From positions 1 to 20,679 of the forward strand of contig JADWMH010000012.1 in NCBI GenBank assembly GCA_015767355.1: a DNA stretch of 20,679 nt. Reading direction: 5' to 3'. The translations under genes and the position numbers were made by a program. The first letter of the stretch is position 1. Every line of letters starts with the position of its first letter. This document shows, one piece after another, positions 1-7,300 of this stretch. The notes beneath the pieces were generated by a model, which was given only the letters and a program-made list of their open reading frames with translations, did no database searches and had not been told where the DNA came from. The stretch is from Gammaproteobacteria bacterium. Lineage in GTDB: Bacteria; Pseudomonadota; Gammaproteobacteria; Chromatiales; Chromatiaceae.

Positions 1-77
1 CCATGACGATCATAGCGTGCAGAATCCTTCCGGGTGTAATAGCGACCGTTGTAGTCTCCTGTGCGTATTCCACGCGA
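1..77 (-). other. Unassigned flank left of the IS21 remnant
   Basis: These 77 bases precede the inferred IS21 left end. On the minus strand one frame stays open to the window edge and reads a Tyr/Arg/Asp-rich stretch (GDYNGRYYTRKDSARYDRHG). It could be the interior of a gene cut by the insertion, but a second frame is also open and the stretch is too short to name. Confidence 0.15.
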
Positions 78-637
78 TGTCTGCCACCGGTTTCAGTGAT
101 TCCTGCCACCCCCTGAGTCAGGGGGTTTGACAAGGAAATCTGACGCGGGATAACCCACGGTATCCTGAGCTTTTTCATTCGACTGAGGAAGCCAGAATGC
201 CAGCCAAGAGGTTGTCCGTGAGAAAGATAAAAGAGGTGCTGTGCCTGAAGGCCGGCGGAATAAGCAATCGGCAGATTGCCAGGAGCTGTGGTGTCAGTCG
301 ACCCACCGTTTCAGACTATCTGCGTCGCGCGGTAGAGGTAGGATTATCCTGGCCGCTGCCGGATGAGCTGAGTGATGCTGCGCTAGAGCATCGACTCTTC
401 CCTCCAGCCCCACAGCTGCCTGCACAAGAGCGCGGCATCCCCGATTGGTCCGTTGTGCATCGCGAACTCAAACGCAAGGGTGTCACGCAGTTCCTGCTCT
501 GGCAGGAGTACCGGCAGCAGCACCCGCAAGGGTATCAGTACAGCTGGTTATGTGACCACTATCGCCTGTGGCTGGGCAAACAGGATCTGGTCATGCGCCA
601 GGATCACCGTGCCGGGGAGAAGTTGTTTGTGGACTAT
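78..637 (+). mobile_element. Truncated IS21-family insertion sequence, left end only
   Basis: The left end appears to start at TGTCTGCCACC (78-88). CTGCCACC occurs twice, at 81-88 and 103-110, as expected for the multiple terminal repeats that IS21-family transposases bind. A perfect palindrome with a single central base follows (CCCCCTGA at 109-116, TCAGGGGG at 118-125). The istA reading frame begins at 197. The element stops at 637, where a 131-bp inverted-repeat element begins; the rest of istA, all of istB and the right end are missing. It is therefore immobile by itself. The assignment rests on the istA protein; the exact left boundary is inferred from the motif. Confidence 0.75.
197..637 (+). 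pseudogene. istA: IS21-family transposase IstA, N-terminal fragment
   Basis: About 147 codons of an IstA-type transposase. Residues 1-50 form the N-terminal helix-turn-helix (KAGGISNRQIARSCGVSRPT is typical). Residues 75-147 match the linker before the catalytic core, including QYSWLCDHYRLW and HRAGEKLFVDY, where intact IstA continues with DYAG and the DDE integrase domain. The family is usually about 500 residues, so the catalytic domain is lost. The break is the insertion of a small inverted-repeat element at 638; translation runs on through that element to a stop at 746-748, giving a meaningless tail. The fragment cannot catalyse transposition, though it could still bind IS21 ends if expressed. 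Confidence 0.85.
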
Positions 638-768
638 GAGCCTATTGCAAAACTTCAAAAGTCGTCATTCCGGCGAAGGCCGGAATCTATAGAATCAACC
701 ACTTACAGATCGAAAAAATGGATTCCGGCTAAAAACATGCCGGAATGACGGTTTTTTTAGGGTCCTTC
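638..768 (+). mobile_element. 131-bp inverted-repeat element, subfamily A, copy 1 (right end decayed)
   Basis: It begins GAGCCTATTGCAAAAC, matching the terminal repeat seen in three other copies in the window (3909-4039, 7166-7296, 8956-9086). The interior is symmetrical: CGTCATTCCGGC (663-674) pairs perfectly with GCCGGAATGACG (739-750), and GCCGGAATC (679-687) pairs with GATTCCGGC (721-729). It aligns without gaps to the reverse complement of 3909-4039 up to about 757; after that the expected terminal repeat is not recognisable, so the right boundary is by length only. It has no coding capacity. It splits the istA fragment. It is best described as a MITE-like, non-autonomous element. Confidence 0.75.
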
Positions 769-958
769 TGATGATAGTTATTTATGCACTCATGTACTAG
801 TAAGCGAATTTTTTTACACTTCTACGAGTACTGATAGAAATACGTCGCTTCGTAAACGTCGTCTACGAGGCGATCTAGATGCCTTGAGTGACTCTCCAAC
901 TCAAGGTGGAGATCAAAACGGATTCTATGTAAATACTATTCATCCATACGAGATGTAA
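761..958 (+). pseudogene. Possible 3' remnant of an unknown gene
   Basis: A 66-codon frame opens right after a stop at 758-760 and runs to TAA at 956-958. It lacks a plausible start. The C-terminal half is polar and basic (for example NTSLRKRRLRGDLDAL). A strong rho-independent terminator lies 84 bases downstream on the same strand, which is what the end of a lost gene would look like. Codon use is not distinctive and I recognise no family. It may equally be non-coding. Confidence 0.25.
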
Positions 959-1041
959 TCGACATTTTTTTGTCTCCGTTAGGGGATAAGTCCCAAGATA
1001 TCGTTTCGCAAAAATGCGCCACAACATCGTTTACATTTCAA

Positions 1042-1076
1042 CTGGAATCAGGCTTAATGTCCTGATTCCAGATTTT
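1042..1076 (+). terminator. Rho-independent terminator upstream of gyrB
   Basis: CTGGAATCAGG (1042-1052) and CCTGATTCCAG (1061-1071) form a perfect 11-bp stem with an 8-base loop, followed by ATTTTT. It reads on the plus strand, so it would insulate gyrB from whatever is transcribed from the left. The stretch 959-1203 contains no other feature I can support. Confidence 0.75.
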
Positions 1077-1203
1077 TCACTCATCTATCTCATGGGGCTT
1101 ATCGACTACGCCATACATTGATATATTTGCGACATCAAACGGGGGAGAGTCTTAGTAGCATTGAGAAACTTGTTTCAGCAGATAGTCACCAGTATTCATA
1201 GAA

Positions 1204-1219
1204 TGTTTCACGTGAAACA
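1204..1219. promoter_or_regulatory. parS: parS centromere site (ParB binding)
   Basis: The 16-mer TGTTTCACGTGAAACA is a perfect palindrome and identical to the canonical bacterial parS sequence. ParB binds it and spreads, and ParA then moves the origin region. Such sites cluster near oriC. It lies 65 bases before the gyrB start and just upstream of the putative -10 box. No ParA/ParB genes or DnaA boxes are visible in this window. Confidence 0.92.
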
Positions 1220-1255
1220 TATGGAGATTATGCAAATCCGATCAATAAGATAGGG

Positions 1256-1261
1256 TATAAT
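1256..1261 (+). promoter_or_regulatory. Putative -10 box of gyrB
   Basis: A perfect TATAAT lies 23 bases before the chosen gyrB start. No good -35 hexamer is present at 17-bp spacing (CAAATC at 1233-1238). The parS site lies 36 bases upstream, so ParB bound there could interfere with or modulate this promoter. Confidence 0.5.
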
Positions 1262-1284
1262 ATCGCGGTTAATTGGAGAAACTA

Positions 1285-3684
1285 ATGAGCTATGATTCAA
1301 CATCCATAAAAGTTCTCAAGGGTCTTGATGCAGTCCGCAAGCGTCCTGGAATGTATATCGGCGATACAGATGACGGTACTGGTTTGCACCACATGGTCTT
1401 TGAGGTCGTTGATAACTCGATCGATGAGGTGCTGGCTGGCTACTGTCAGGAAGCTACAGTAACGATCCATACTGATTGCTCTGTTTCAGTATCCGATGAT
1501 GGTCGTGGCATCCCTGTCGATATACATGAGGAAGAGCAAATTTCGGCTGCCGAAGTCATCATGACTGTGCTTCACGCAGGTGGTAAATTTGATGATAATT
1601 CATATAAAATTTCCGGCGGTCTGCATGGTGTTGGAGTTTCTGTCGTAAATGCTTTATCTGAATCACTGGAGCTGGTGATCAAGCGTGATGGTCAAATTCA
1701 TACTCAGACTTACCACATGGGAGAGCCTGTTGCACCTCTTAGGGCCACAGGTGATACAGATGAAACGGGCACACTGATTCACTTTAAACCGAGTTCTCTA
1801 ATCTTTACAGATACTGAATTCCACTATGATATTCTTGCAAAACGGCTACGAGAGCTCTCCTTTCTTAATTCTGGTGCTCGAATCACATTAACAGATGAAC
1901 GTAGCGATAAGAAGGATATTTTTGAATATGAAGGTGGCATAAGCTCATTTGTCGCGCATCTCAACCGAAACAAGACACCGATCCAGGAAAAAGTTCTAGA
2001 TATCGTTGCTGAAAAGGACGATGTTACGGTCGAATTGGCTATGCAGTGGAATGAGTCATACCAGGAGAATATATTCTGTTATACCAATAACATTCCACAA
2101 CGTGACGGTGGAACACACCTGGCTGGTTTTCGTGCGGCATTGACTCGCACGCTCAATCAGTACATTGAGAGTGCGGGTCTCGCTAAAAAGCATAAGGTTA
2201 AACCCAGTGGTGACGATGCGCGTGAAGGATTGACCGCCGTACTCTCTGTTAAGATACCCGACCCAAAATTTTCATCACAGACAAAAGACAAACTTGTCTC
2301 ATCTGAGATTAAAGGAATTGTTGAGGCATTGGTTTCTGAAAAGTTGAACGACTTTCTGCTTGAGAATCCAGGCGATGCCAAGACAATCACCAATAAAATG
2401 GTTGACGCTGCCAGGGCGCGTGAAGCAGCAAGAAAAGCCAGAGAGATGACGCGGCGTAAGAATGTACTTGATATTGCCGGCCTGCCAGGCAAGTTGGCTG
2501 ATTGTCAGGAGAAGGATCCGGCAAACAGCGAAATATATCTGGTGGAGGGTGATTCAGCTGGTGGTTCTGCAAAACAGGGGCGCGATCGAAAAAACCAGGC
2601 GATACTTCCATTACGTGGAAAAATACTCAACGTAGAGAGAGCCCGCTTTGACAAGATGATCTCCTCTCAGGAAGTTGGTACGCTAATCACTGCTCTCGGC
2701 TGCGGAATCGGAAACGATGATTTCGATCCTGAAAAACTACGCTATCACCGTATTATCATCATGACTGATGCTGATGTAGATGGCGCCCATATTCGAACAC
2801 TACTACTGACATTCTTTTATCGTCAGATGCGAGAACTCGTTGAGCGAGGTCATATCTATATTGCACAGCCTCCCCTCTACAAGGTCAAAAAGGGTAAACA
2901 GGAGCGATACCTCAAGGATGACGCGGAACTCAATCAATACCTTCTGCAAAGCGCTCTTGATAAAGCCAGGCTGCATGTTAATTCAGAGGCGCCTGCTCTT
3001 TCGGATACTGCTCTGGAATCTCTTGCAACAGACTATGTGGCTACTACAAGTATCATCAAGCGCCTTTCAAAACGCTATAATCCTCTGGTCATCAGGAAAT
3101 TGCTTTCAATGCCGGCAATGAACGATGAGGTATTCAATGACAATACGGTACTTCAGCAATGGTTGTTGGAGTTTCAGTCCCTATTGAATGCAACTACTTC
3201 TGCAGCTGAAACCTATGAACTAGAAGCGCTGCAGGAGGATGATCAGCATGGTATTCGTATTATTCATTCAGTTCATGGGATTAAGAATGAAGAAGTGGTT
3301 ACACGCGAATTCTTCAAGAGCTCGGATTATAAGAAAATTTCTTTAATGCATGATCAGCTACAGGGTTTAATCGGTGAAGGTGCATTTATTGAACGTGGTG
3401 AAAAGAGTTTAGAAATTATCGACTTTGAAGAAGCCTTTAACTGGTTGATGGATGAAACCACGCGTGGCCAGCACATCCAACGCTATAAAGGTCTTGGTGA
3501 AATGAATCCTGAGCAGTTATGGGAGACGACGATGGATCCCAATGTACGCCGCTTGCTGCAAGTCACAATCGAAGATGCTATTGCTGCTGATGAGATCTTT
3601 ACGACATTAATGGGTGACCATGTTGAACCAAGACGTGAATTTATTGAGCGGAATGCACTTGATGTAGAAAACCTCGATGTTTGA
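1285..3684 (+). CDS. gyrB: DNA gyrase subunit B
   Basis: Full-length GyrB (799 residues; E. coli 804), the ATPase and TOPRIM subunit of the type IIA topoisomerase that introduces negative supercoils. The start ATG at 1285 is chosen because GGAGA at 1275-1279 is well spaced and MSYDSTSIKVL is the usual beginning; an upstream TTG at 1273 lies within that ribosome site. The GHKL ATPase shows EVVDNSIDE (Asn44), DDGRGIP (71-77) and GGLHGVGVSVVNALS. The TOPRIM domain shows EGDSAGGSAKQGRDRKNQ, PLRGKILNVE and TDADVDGAHIR. The C-terminal QRYKGLGEMNPEQLWETTMDP is intact. It appears to be a single gene: the usual upstream dnaA-dnaN-recF order is broken by mobile remnants. The gene is more AT-rich than the pump and lptD genes to the right. 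Confidence 0.98.
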   Translation: MSYDSTSIKVLKGLDAVRKRPGMYIGDTDDGTGLHHMVFEVVDNSIDEVLAGYCQEATVTIHTDCSVSVSDDGRGIPVDIHEEEQISAAEVIMTVLHAGGKFDDNSYKISGGLHGVGVSVVNALSESLELVIKRDGQIHTQTYHMGEPVAPLRATGDTDETGTLIHFKPSSLIFTDTEFHYDILAKRLRELSFLNSGARITLTDERSDKKDIFEYEGGISSFVAHLNRNKTPIQEKVLDIVAEKDDVTVELAMQWNESYQENIFCYTNNIPQRDGGTHLAGFRAALTRTLNQYIESAGLAKKHKVKPSGDDAREGLTAVLSVKIPDPKFSSQTKDKLVSSEIKGIVEALVSEKLNDFLLENPGDAKTITNKMVDAARAREAARKAREMTRRKNVLDIAGLPGKLADCQEKDPANSEIYLVEGDSAGGSAKQGRDRKNQAILPLRGKILNVERARFDKMISSQEVGTLITALGCGIGNDDFDPEKLRYHRIIIMTDADVDGAHIRTLLLTFFYRQMRELVERGHIYIAQPPLYKVKKGKQERYLKDDAELNQYLLQSALDKARLHVNSEAPALSDTALESLATDYVATTSIIKRLSKRYNPLVIRKLLSMPAMNDEVFNDNTVLQQWLLEFQSLLNATTSAAETYELEALQEDDQHGIRIIHSVHGIKNEEVVTREFFKSSDYKKISLMHDQLQGLIGEGAFIERGEKSLEIIDFEEAFNWLMDETTRGQHIQRYKGLGEMNPEQLWETTMDPNVRRLLQVTIEDAIAADEIFTTLMGDHVEPRREFIERNALDVENLDV

Positions 3685-3908
3685 TAAACAGGGGAATCCC
3701 TGCTCAATTGAGGCATGCTGTAATAATCGTTAAGAGTCTGCAGCAAGAGCAAGATGAAGGTTTGCAGTCGTCATTATGCAGTTTGTAGAAATAACAAATA
3801 TAGCAACGGAGTGCGGTAATACTTGTAGATTGCGATGACCTAATTAGGCGTTGACAACTGCAAACTGTCAAATCTACACCAGCAATCTACAGAATTTGTG
3901 AATCTATA
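3685..3908. repeat. Intergenic stretch with nested inverted repeats
   Basis: No gene is seen between gyrB and the next mobile element. TGTAGATTGC (3824-3833) pairs perfectly with GCAATCTACA (3882-3891). Between them is a 10-bp palindrome CCTAATTAGG (3839-3848). A further pair, GTTTGCAGT near 3761 and ACTGCAAAC near 3857, crosses the first. A weak CAGGG/CCCTG hairpin just after gyrB lacks a T-tract. The stretch could fold as RNA or be a decayed element; function unknown. Confidence 0.4.
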
Positions 3909-4039
3909 AAGCCTCTTGCAAAACACCGTCATTCCGACATGTTTTTAGCCGGAATCCATTTTCTCGATCTGTAATTGGTTGGTTCTATAGATTCCGGCCT
4001 TCGCCGGAATGACGAATTTTGGAGTTTTTCAAGAGACTC
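3909..4039 (-). mobile_element. 131-bp inverted-repeat element, subfamily A, copy 2
   Basis: Exactly 131 bp, flanked by a 4-bp TATA duplication (3905-3908 and 4040-4043). Its ends (AAGCCTCTTGCAAAAC and, reversed, GAGTCTCTTGAAAAAC) match the other copies. It is the reverse complement of the copy at 638 with few differences, including the four ATTCCGG/CCGGAAT arms. It contains no open frame. It lies between gyrB and the 3' end of uvrD, which converge, so its hairpins may end transcription from either side. The bases 4044-4161 hold nothing I can support. Confidence 0.85.
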
Positions 4040-4161
4040 TATAGATAGAAATAATATTCAAGGAAAGGTTTAATAAAGAATTATTGTGTAAAACATATTT
4101 AATCTAAAATTGAATATAAGATTTATCTCAGCCTTTAAAAGTAGTGAATGACGATCGTGAG

Positions 4162-6303
4162 TCAGCTCAAATTAGCATAGTTGACAACAAGCCATTTGAC
4201 ACCTGTATCCGCGAAATTCACCTGAACCCTGGCAGTAGAACCCTCTCCTTCACTATTCAGAATAACACCCTCCCCAAATTTCGGGTGGGTCACTTGCTGA
4301 CCAAGATGGAACTGACCTTCGCTGTTAGATTGCGCTGCCGGTGCGTAGGGTCGGGATATCTGTGGTGTCGATCTGACCTCCAGCAGGTACTGGTGCGGAA
4401 TTTCACGAAGATATCGTGATGGCAGCGGGTAACTTTCACTGCCATGCAGTCTGCGGCTTTCAGCATGGCTTAGTGTTAACTGCTGCATTGCTCGCGTCAT
4501 TCCAACATAGCAGAGGCGCCGTTCCTCTTCGAGCCTCTCAGGATCATCCGCAGACATACGATGGGGAAAGAGCCCCTCTTCGAGTCCACCTATGAACACA
4601 ACGGGGAACTCAAGCCCCTTGGCAGAATGAAGAGTCATCAGCTGGACACACTCCTCGTACTCCTGTCCCTGGTTTTCACCGGCTTCGAGTGAGGCATGGG
4701 CGAGGAAAGCGTCCAGATCACTGAGTAACTCATCTTCATGATTGATAAACTGTCGTGCAGCATTGATAACTTCATCCAGGTTTTCGATACGATCCTGGCC
4801 TTTTCCGTCGCGGCTTTTTTGAAAGTGATCCCTTAGTCCGGAAATAGCAATGATCCTTGAGATATCTTCGTGGAACGGAAGATCATCATCTGCGCTGCGA
4901 TTATCTTCGATGAGATCAATGAAATGCTGTATTGCATTCGCTGCTCTTGCCTGCATATCACCGCCCTGCTTCAATTCAACAGATGCCTGCCACATAGAGC
5001 ATGAAAATTCGCGTGCATGCTGACGTATTGCGTCGAGTGTTCTTGGTCCAATACCACGCGGAGGCTGATTGACAGCACGCTCAAATGCAACATCGTCGTG
5101 TTGATGATTGATAAGACGTACATACGCGAGAGCATCCTTGACCTCGGCGCGTTCAAAAAAACGCATACCACCATAGACGCGATATGGGATGGATGTTTGA
5201 ATCAATGCCTCCTCAAAAAGGCGGGATTGAGCGGAAGTACGATAGAGGATAGCGATCTCGGAGCGTTGCTTCCCCTGTTCAATCTGCTCTTGTATGCGAC
5301 CGATGACAAATCGGGCTTCATCGACTTCATTGAAGGCTGAATAGAGGTGAACAGGTTCTCCAGCACCATCTTCAGTCCACAGGTTTTTGCCCAGACGTGT
5401 CGGATTGTGTTCGATAATAGAATTTGCAGCCTTTAGAATATTGCCGCTTGAGCGATAGTTTTGTTCCAGCTTGATTAAACTGGAGCCCGGATAATCACTC
5501 TGAAAATTCAGGATATTCTCAACTCGTGCGCCCCGCCAACCATAAATTGACTGGTCATCATCGCCAACGACAAAGAGTAGATTGTGAGTACCCACTAATA
5601 GTCTGATCCAGGCATACTGTATGCTATTGCTATCCTGAAACTCATCAACCAGGATATGTGAGAAACGTTTACGGTAGTGTTCCAGCAGTTCCGGATTGTT
5701 GAGCCAGAGTTCGTGCGATCGCAGCAGCAGCTCTGCAAAATCAACCACACCACCTCGTTTACATGCATCCTCATACTCCTGGTAGATTCTAATCATCTGC
5801 TTTTGAAAAAAATCATCGCAGTCATCGATGTGCTTTGGACGCCGCCCTTCATCTTTTTGTGCATTGATGAACCACTGTACCTGGCGCGGCGGCCATCTGG
5901 AGTCATCAAGATCAAGTGATTTGAGGATTCTCTTGATGAGTCTGAACTGGTCATCAGAGTCCATAATCTGAAATCCCTGCGAAAGCCCGGCCTCCTTCCA
6001 GTGTGAACGCAGCAGTCGATGAGCGAGACCGTGAAAAGTACCAACCCACATGGCTCCTGAAGGTATTGTTAGCAACTCATCAATTCGTGAGCGCATCTCA
6101 CGGGCTGCCTTATTGGTAAATGTAACAGCAAGAATATTCCAGCCTGGTACCTGCTCAACTTCGATCAACCATGCAATACGATGAACCAATACACGGGTTT
6201 TACCGGAGCCGGCGCCTGCAAGCACCAGATGATGTCCGCCAGAGGCTGTAACTGCCTCTCTTTGAGGATCATTGAGTCTATCAAGTATGTGGGATACATC
6301 CAT
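4162..6303 (-). CDS. uvrD: DNA helicase II, UvrD
   Basis: A 713-residue superfamily 1A 3'-5' helicase (E. coli UvrD 720). It unwinds DNA in nucleotide excision repair and methyl-directed mismatch repair and removes RecA filaments. The N-terminus MDVSHILDRLNDPQREAV is diagnostic of UvrD rather than Rep. Motifs in order: Walker A AGAGSGKTR (29-37), Ia VTFTNKAAREM, II LVDEFQDS, III VVGDDDQSIYGWRGA, IV QNYRSS, V TLHSAKGLEFPVVF, VI ERRLCYVGMTRA. The C-terminal Tudor-like fold (HPKFGEGVI to VKWLVVNYANL), which contacts RNA polymerase in UvrD/PcrA, is present. It is transcribed alone, divergently from the Nudix gene. A SlmA-like palindrome touches its start codon. Confidence 0.97.
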   Translation of the reverse strand: MDVSHILDRLNDPQREAVTASGGHHLVLAGAGSGKTRVLVHRIAWLIEVEQVPGWNILAVTFTNKAAREMRSRIDELLTIPSGAMWVGTFHGLAHRLLRSHWKEAGLSQGFQIMDSDDQFRLIKRILKSLDLDDSRWPPRQVQWFINAQKDEGRRPKHIDDCDDFFQKQMIRIYQEYEDACKRGGVVDFAELLLRSHELWLNNPELLEHYRKRFSHILVDEFQDSNSIQYAWIRLLVGTHNLLFVVGDDDQSIYGWRGARVENILNFQSDYPGSSLIKLEQNYRSSGNILKAANSIIEHNPTRLGKNLWTEDGAGEPVHLYSAFNEVDEARFVIGRIQEQIEQGKQRSEIAILYRTSAQSRLFEEALIQTSIPYRVYGGMRFFERAEVKDALAYVRLINHQHDDVAFERAVNQPPRGIGPRTLDAIRQHAREFSCSMWQASVELKQGGDMQARAANAIQHFIDLIEDNRSADDDLPFHEDISRIIAISGLRDHFQKSRDGKGQDRIENLDEVINAARQFINHEDELLSDLDAFLAHASLEAGENQGQEYEECVQLMTLHSAKGLEFPVVFIGGLEEGLFPHRMSADDPERLEEERRLCYVGMTRAMQQLTLSHAESRRLHGSESYPLPSRYLREIPHQYLLEVRSTPQISRPYAPAAQSNSEGQFHLGQQVTHPKFGEGVILNSEGEGSTARVQVNFADTGVKWLVVNYANLS

Positions 6304-6318
6304 AGTGAATACTCACTT
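6303..6318. promoter_or_regulatory. SlmA-like operator, copy 1
   Basis: TAGTGAATACTCACTT contains GTGAATACTCAC, one base different from the SlmA consensus GTGAGTACTCAC. The same 16-mer occurs in reverse at 6422-6437. This copy overlaps the last base of the uvrD start codon. SlmA is the TetR-family nucleoid-occlusion factor that blocks FtsZ near DNA. Another TetR-family repressor controlling uvrD/nudF is the alternative. Confidence 0.55.
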
Positions 6319-6337
6319 AATTTGTGTTGATTTTGAA

Positions 6338-6367
6338 TTGTAGTAGTTGTAATTTTACTGGGATAAT
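6338..6367 (+). promoter_or_regulatory. Possible promoter for the Nudix gene
   Basis: TTGTAG (6338-6343) and GATAAT (6362-6367) are separated by 18 bases, giving a start near 6374 and a leader of about 120 bases that contains the second SlmA-like site. The match is moderate only. Confidence 0.35.
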
Positions 6368-6421
6368 AGTGGAGAGTACAACACTTCTGTTTTAGGTTGG
6401 TAGCAGGCAGAAAGTAAAACG

Positions 6422-6437
6422 AAGTGAGTATTCACTA
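6422..6437. promoter_or_regulatory. SlmA-like operator, copy 2
   Basis: AAGTGAGTATTCACTA is the exact reverse complement of the 16-mer at 6303-6318. The core GTGAGTATTCAC differs from the SlmA consensus by one base. It lies 56 bases before the Nudix start, downstream of the putative promoter. Confidence 0.55.
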
Positions 6438-6493
6438 AATTCGATGGACTGGTCGCTTTATAGTGAAGAAATATCACTCCTACTACAGGTAAA

Positions 6494-7102
6494 ATGACAA
6501 AAATGAAATGGTCGGTAGTAAACAGGAAAACCATCTTCCAGGGGTTTTTTCAACTCTCGGAACTCAAGATCACGCATCAACTCTTTGCAGGTGGTGAGAG
6601 TCCGTTGTTGAGACGAGAGTTGTTGGAGAAGGGTGATGCTGTCGCTCTGCTGCCTTATGATCCGGTGCGTGACGAGCTGGTTCTTGTTGAACAATTTCGC
6701 ATCGGAGCATTGGATGATCCTTCCGGTCCCTGGCTGATCGAGATTATTGCAGGCTACCAGGAGCCGCATGAATCGCCGGAGAGTGTCGCTGTCAGGGAAG
6801 CAATGGAAGAGGCTGGATGTCACATCACGCAACTGCAATTTATACAGCGATACTATTCAACTCCCGGCGGAAGCAGTGAACAGATCCATCTCTATTTTGG
6901 ATTCACCGACACATCCGCACTTGGTGGAGTTCATGGCCTTGAAGAGGAGGGAGAGGATATCAAGGTCAGGGTTGTCAGCAGCAAAACAGCATTTGAGTGG
7001 CTTGATCAGGGAAAGATTGATTCAGCGATGCCGACAATTGCACTGCAGTGGTTCAGGTTGCACCGTGAAGAGATTCGACTGTATTGGTCTCAAGGCATGT
7101 AA
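6494..7102 (+). CDS. nudF: ADP-ribose pyrophosphatase, NudF family
   Basis: A 202-residue Nudix hydrolase that splits ADP-ribose into AMP and ribose 5-phosphate in the cytoplasm, a housekeeping step. The Nudix box GX5EX7REUXEEXGU is complete at residues 87-109 (Gly87, Glu93, REAMEEAGC 101-109). ALLPYDPVRDELVLVEQFRIGA (51-72), PWLIEIIAG and the SPGG-like STPGGSSE loop match NudF rather than other Nudix groups. HGLEEEGEDIKV and IDSAMPTIALQWF fit the C-terminal part. The upstream ribosome site is weak (AGG six bases before ATG 6494); a second ATG at 6503 is possible. In enterics nudF precedes cpdA and parE; here it is a single gene followed by a mobile element. Confidence 0.9.
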   Translation: MTKMKWSVVNRKTIFQGFFQLSELKITHQLFAGGESPLLRRELLEKGDAVALLPYDPVRDELVLVEQFRIGALDDPSGPWLIEIIAGYQEPHESPESVAVREAMEEAGCHITQLQFIQRYYSTPGGSSEQIHLYFGFTDTSALGGVHGLEEEGEDIKVRVVSSKTAFEWLDQGKIDSAMPTIALQWFRLHREEIRLYWSQGM

Positions 7103-7165
7103 CGCGAAGGTTGGGTGACACACCACGTAAGTAAGTGATTACTTCGATTAAACTCGCTTACGCTA

Positions 7166-7296
7166 GAGCCTCTTGCAAAACTCTCAAAAGCTGTCATTTC
7201 GACTGAAAGGAGAAATCTTAACTTATTGATAAACCAGATCTCTCACATTCGTTCGAGATGACAAGCCTTACTAATTACGCGTTTTGCAAGAGGCTC
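7166..7296 (+). mobile_element. 131-bp inverted-repeat element, subfamily B, copy 1
   Basis: A near-perfect example: GAGCCTCTTGCAAAAC at 7166 and GTTTTGCAAGAGGCTC ending at 7296 are perfect 16-bp terminal inverted repeats, with a 4-bp target duplication GCTA (7162-7165 and 7297-7300). The interior TGTCATTTCGA (7192-7202) pairs with TCGAGATGACA (7253-7263) with one mismatch. It lies directly after the nudF gene and its duplication abuts the stop codon (7301-7303) of the patatin gene. No coding capacity. The ends recall IS5-superfamily elements; that parentage is inference. Confidence 0.9.
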
Positions 7297-7300
7297 GCTA

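Noticed and set aside
1..1270. Origin of replication upstream of gyrB
   Set aside because: No TTATCCACA-type DnaA boxes or AT-rich unwinding repeats were found; only parS supports origin proximity.
2157..2492. Minus-strand open frame within gyrB
   Set aside because: It is antisense to strongly conserved GyrB motifs and has no ribosome site or recognisable family.
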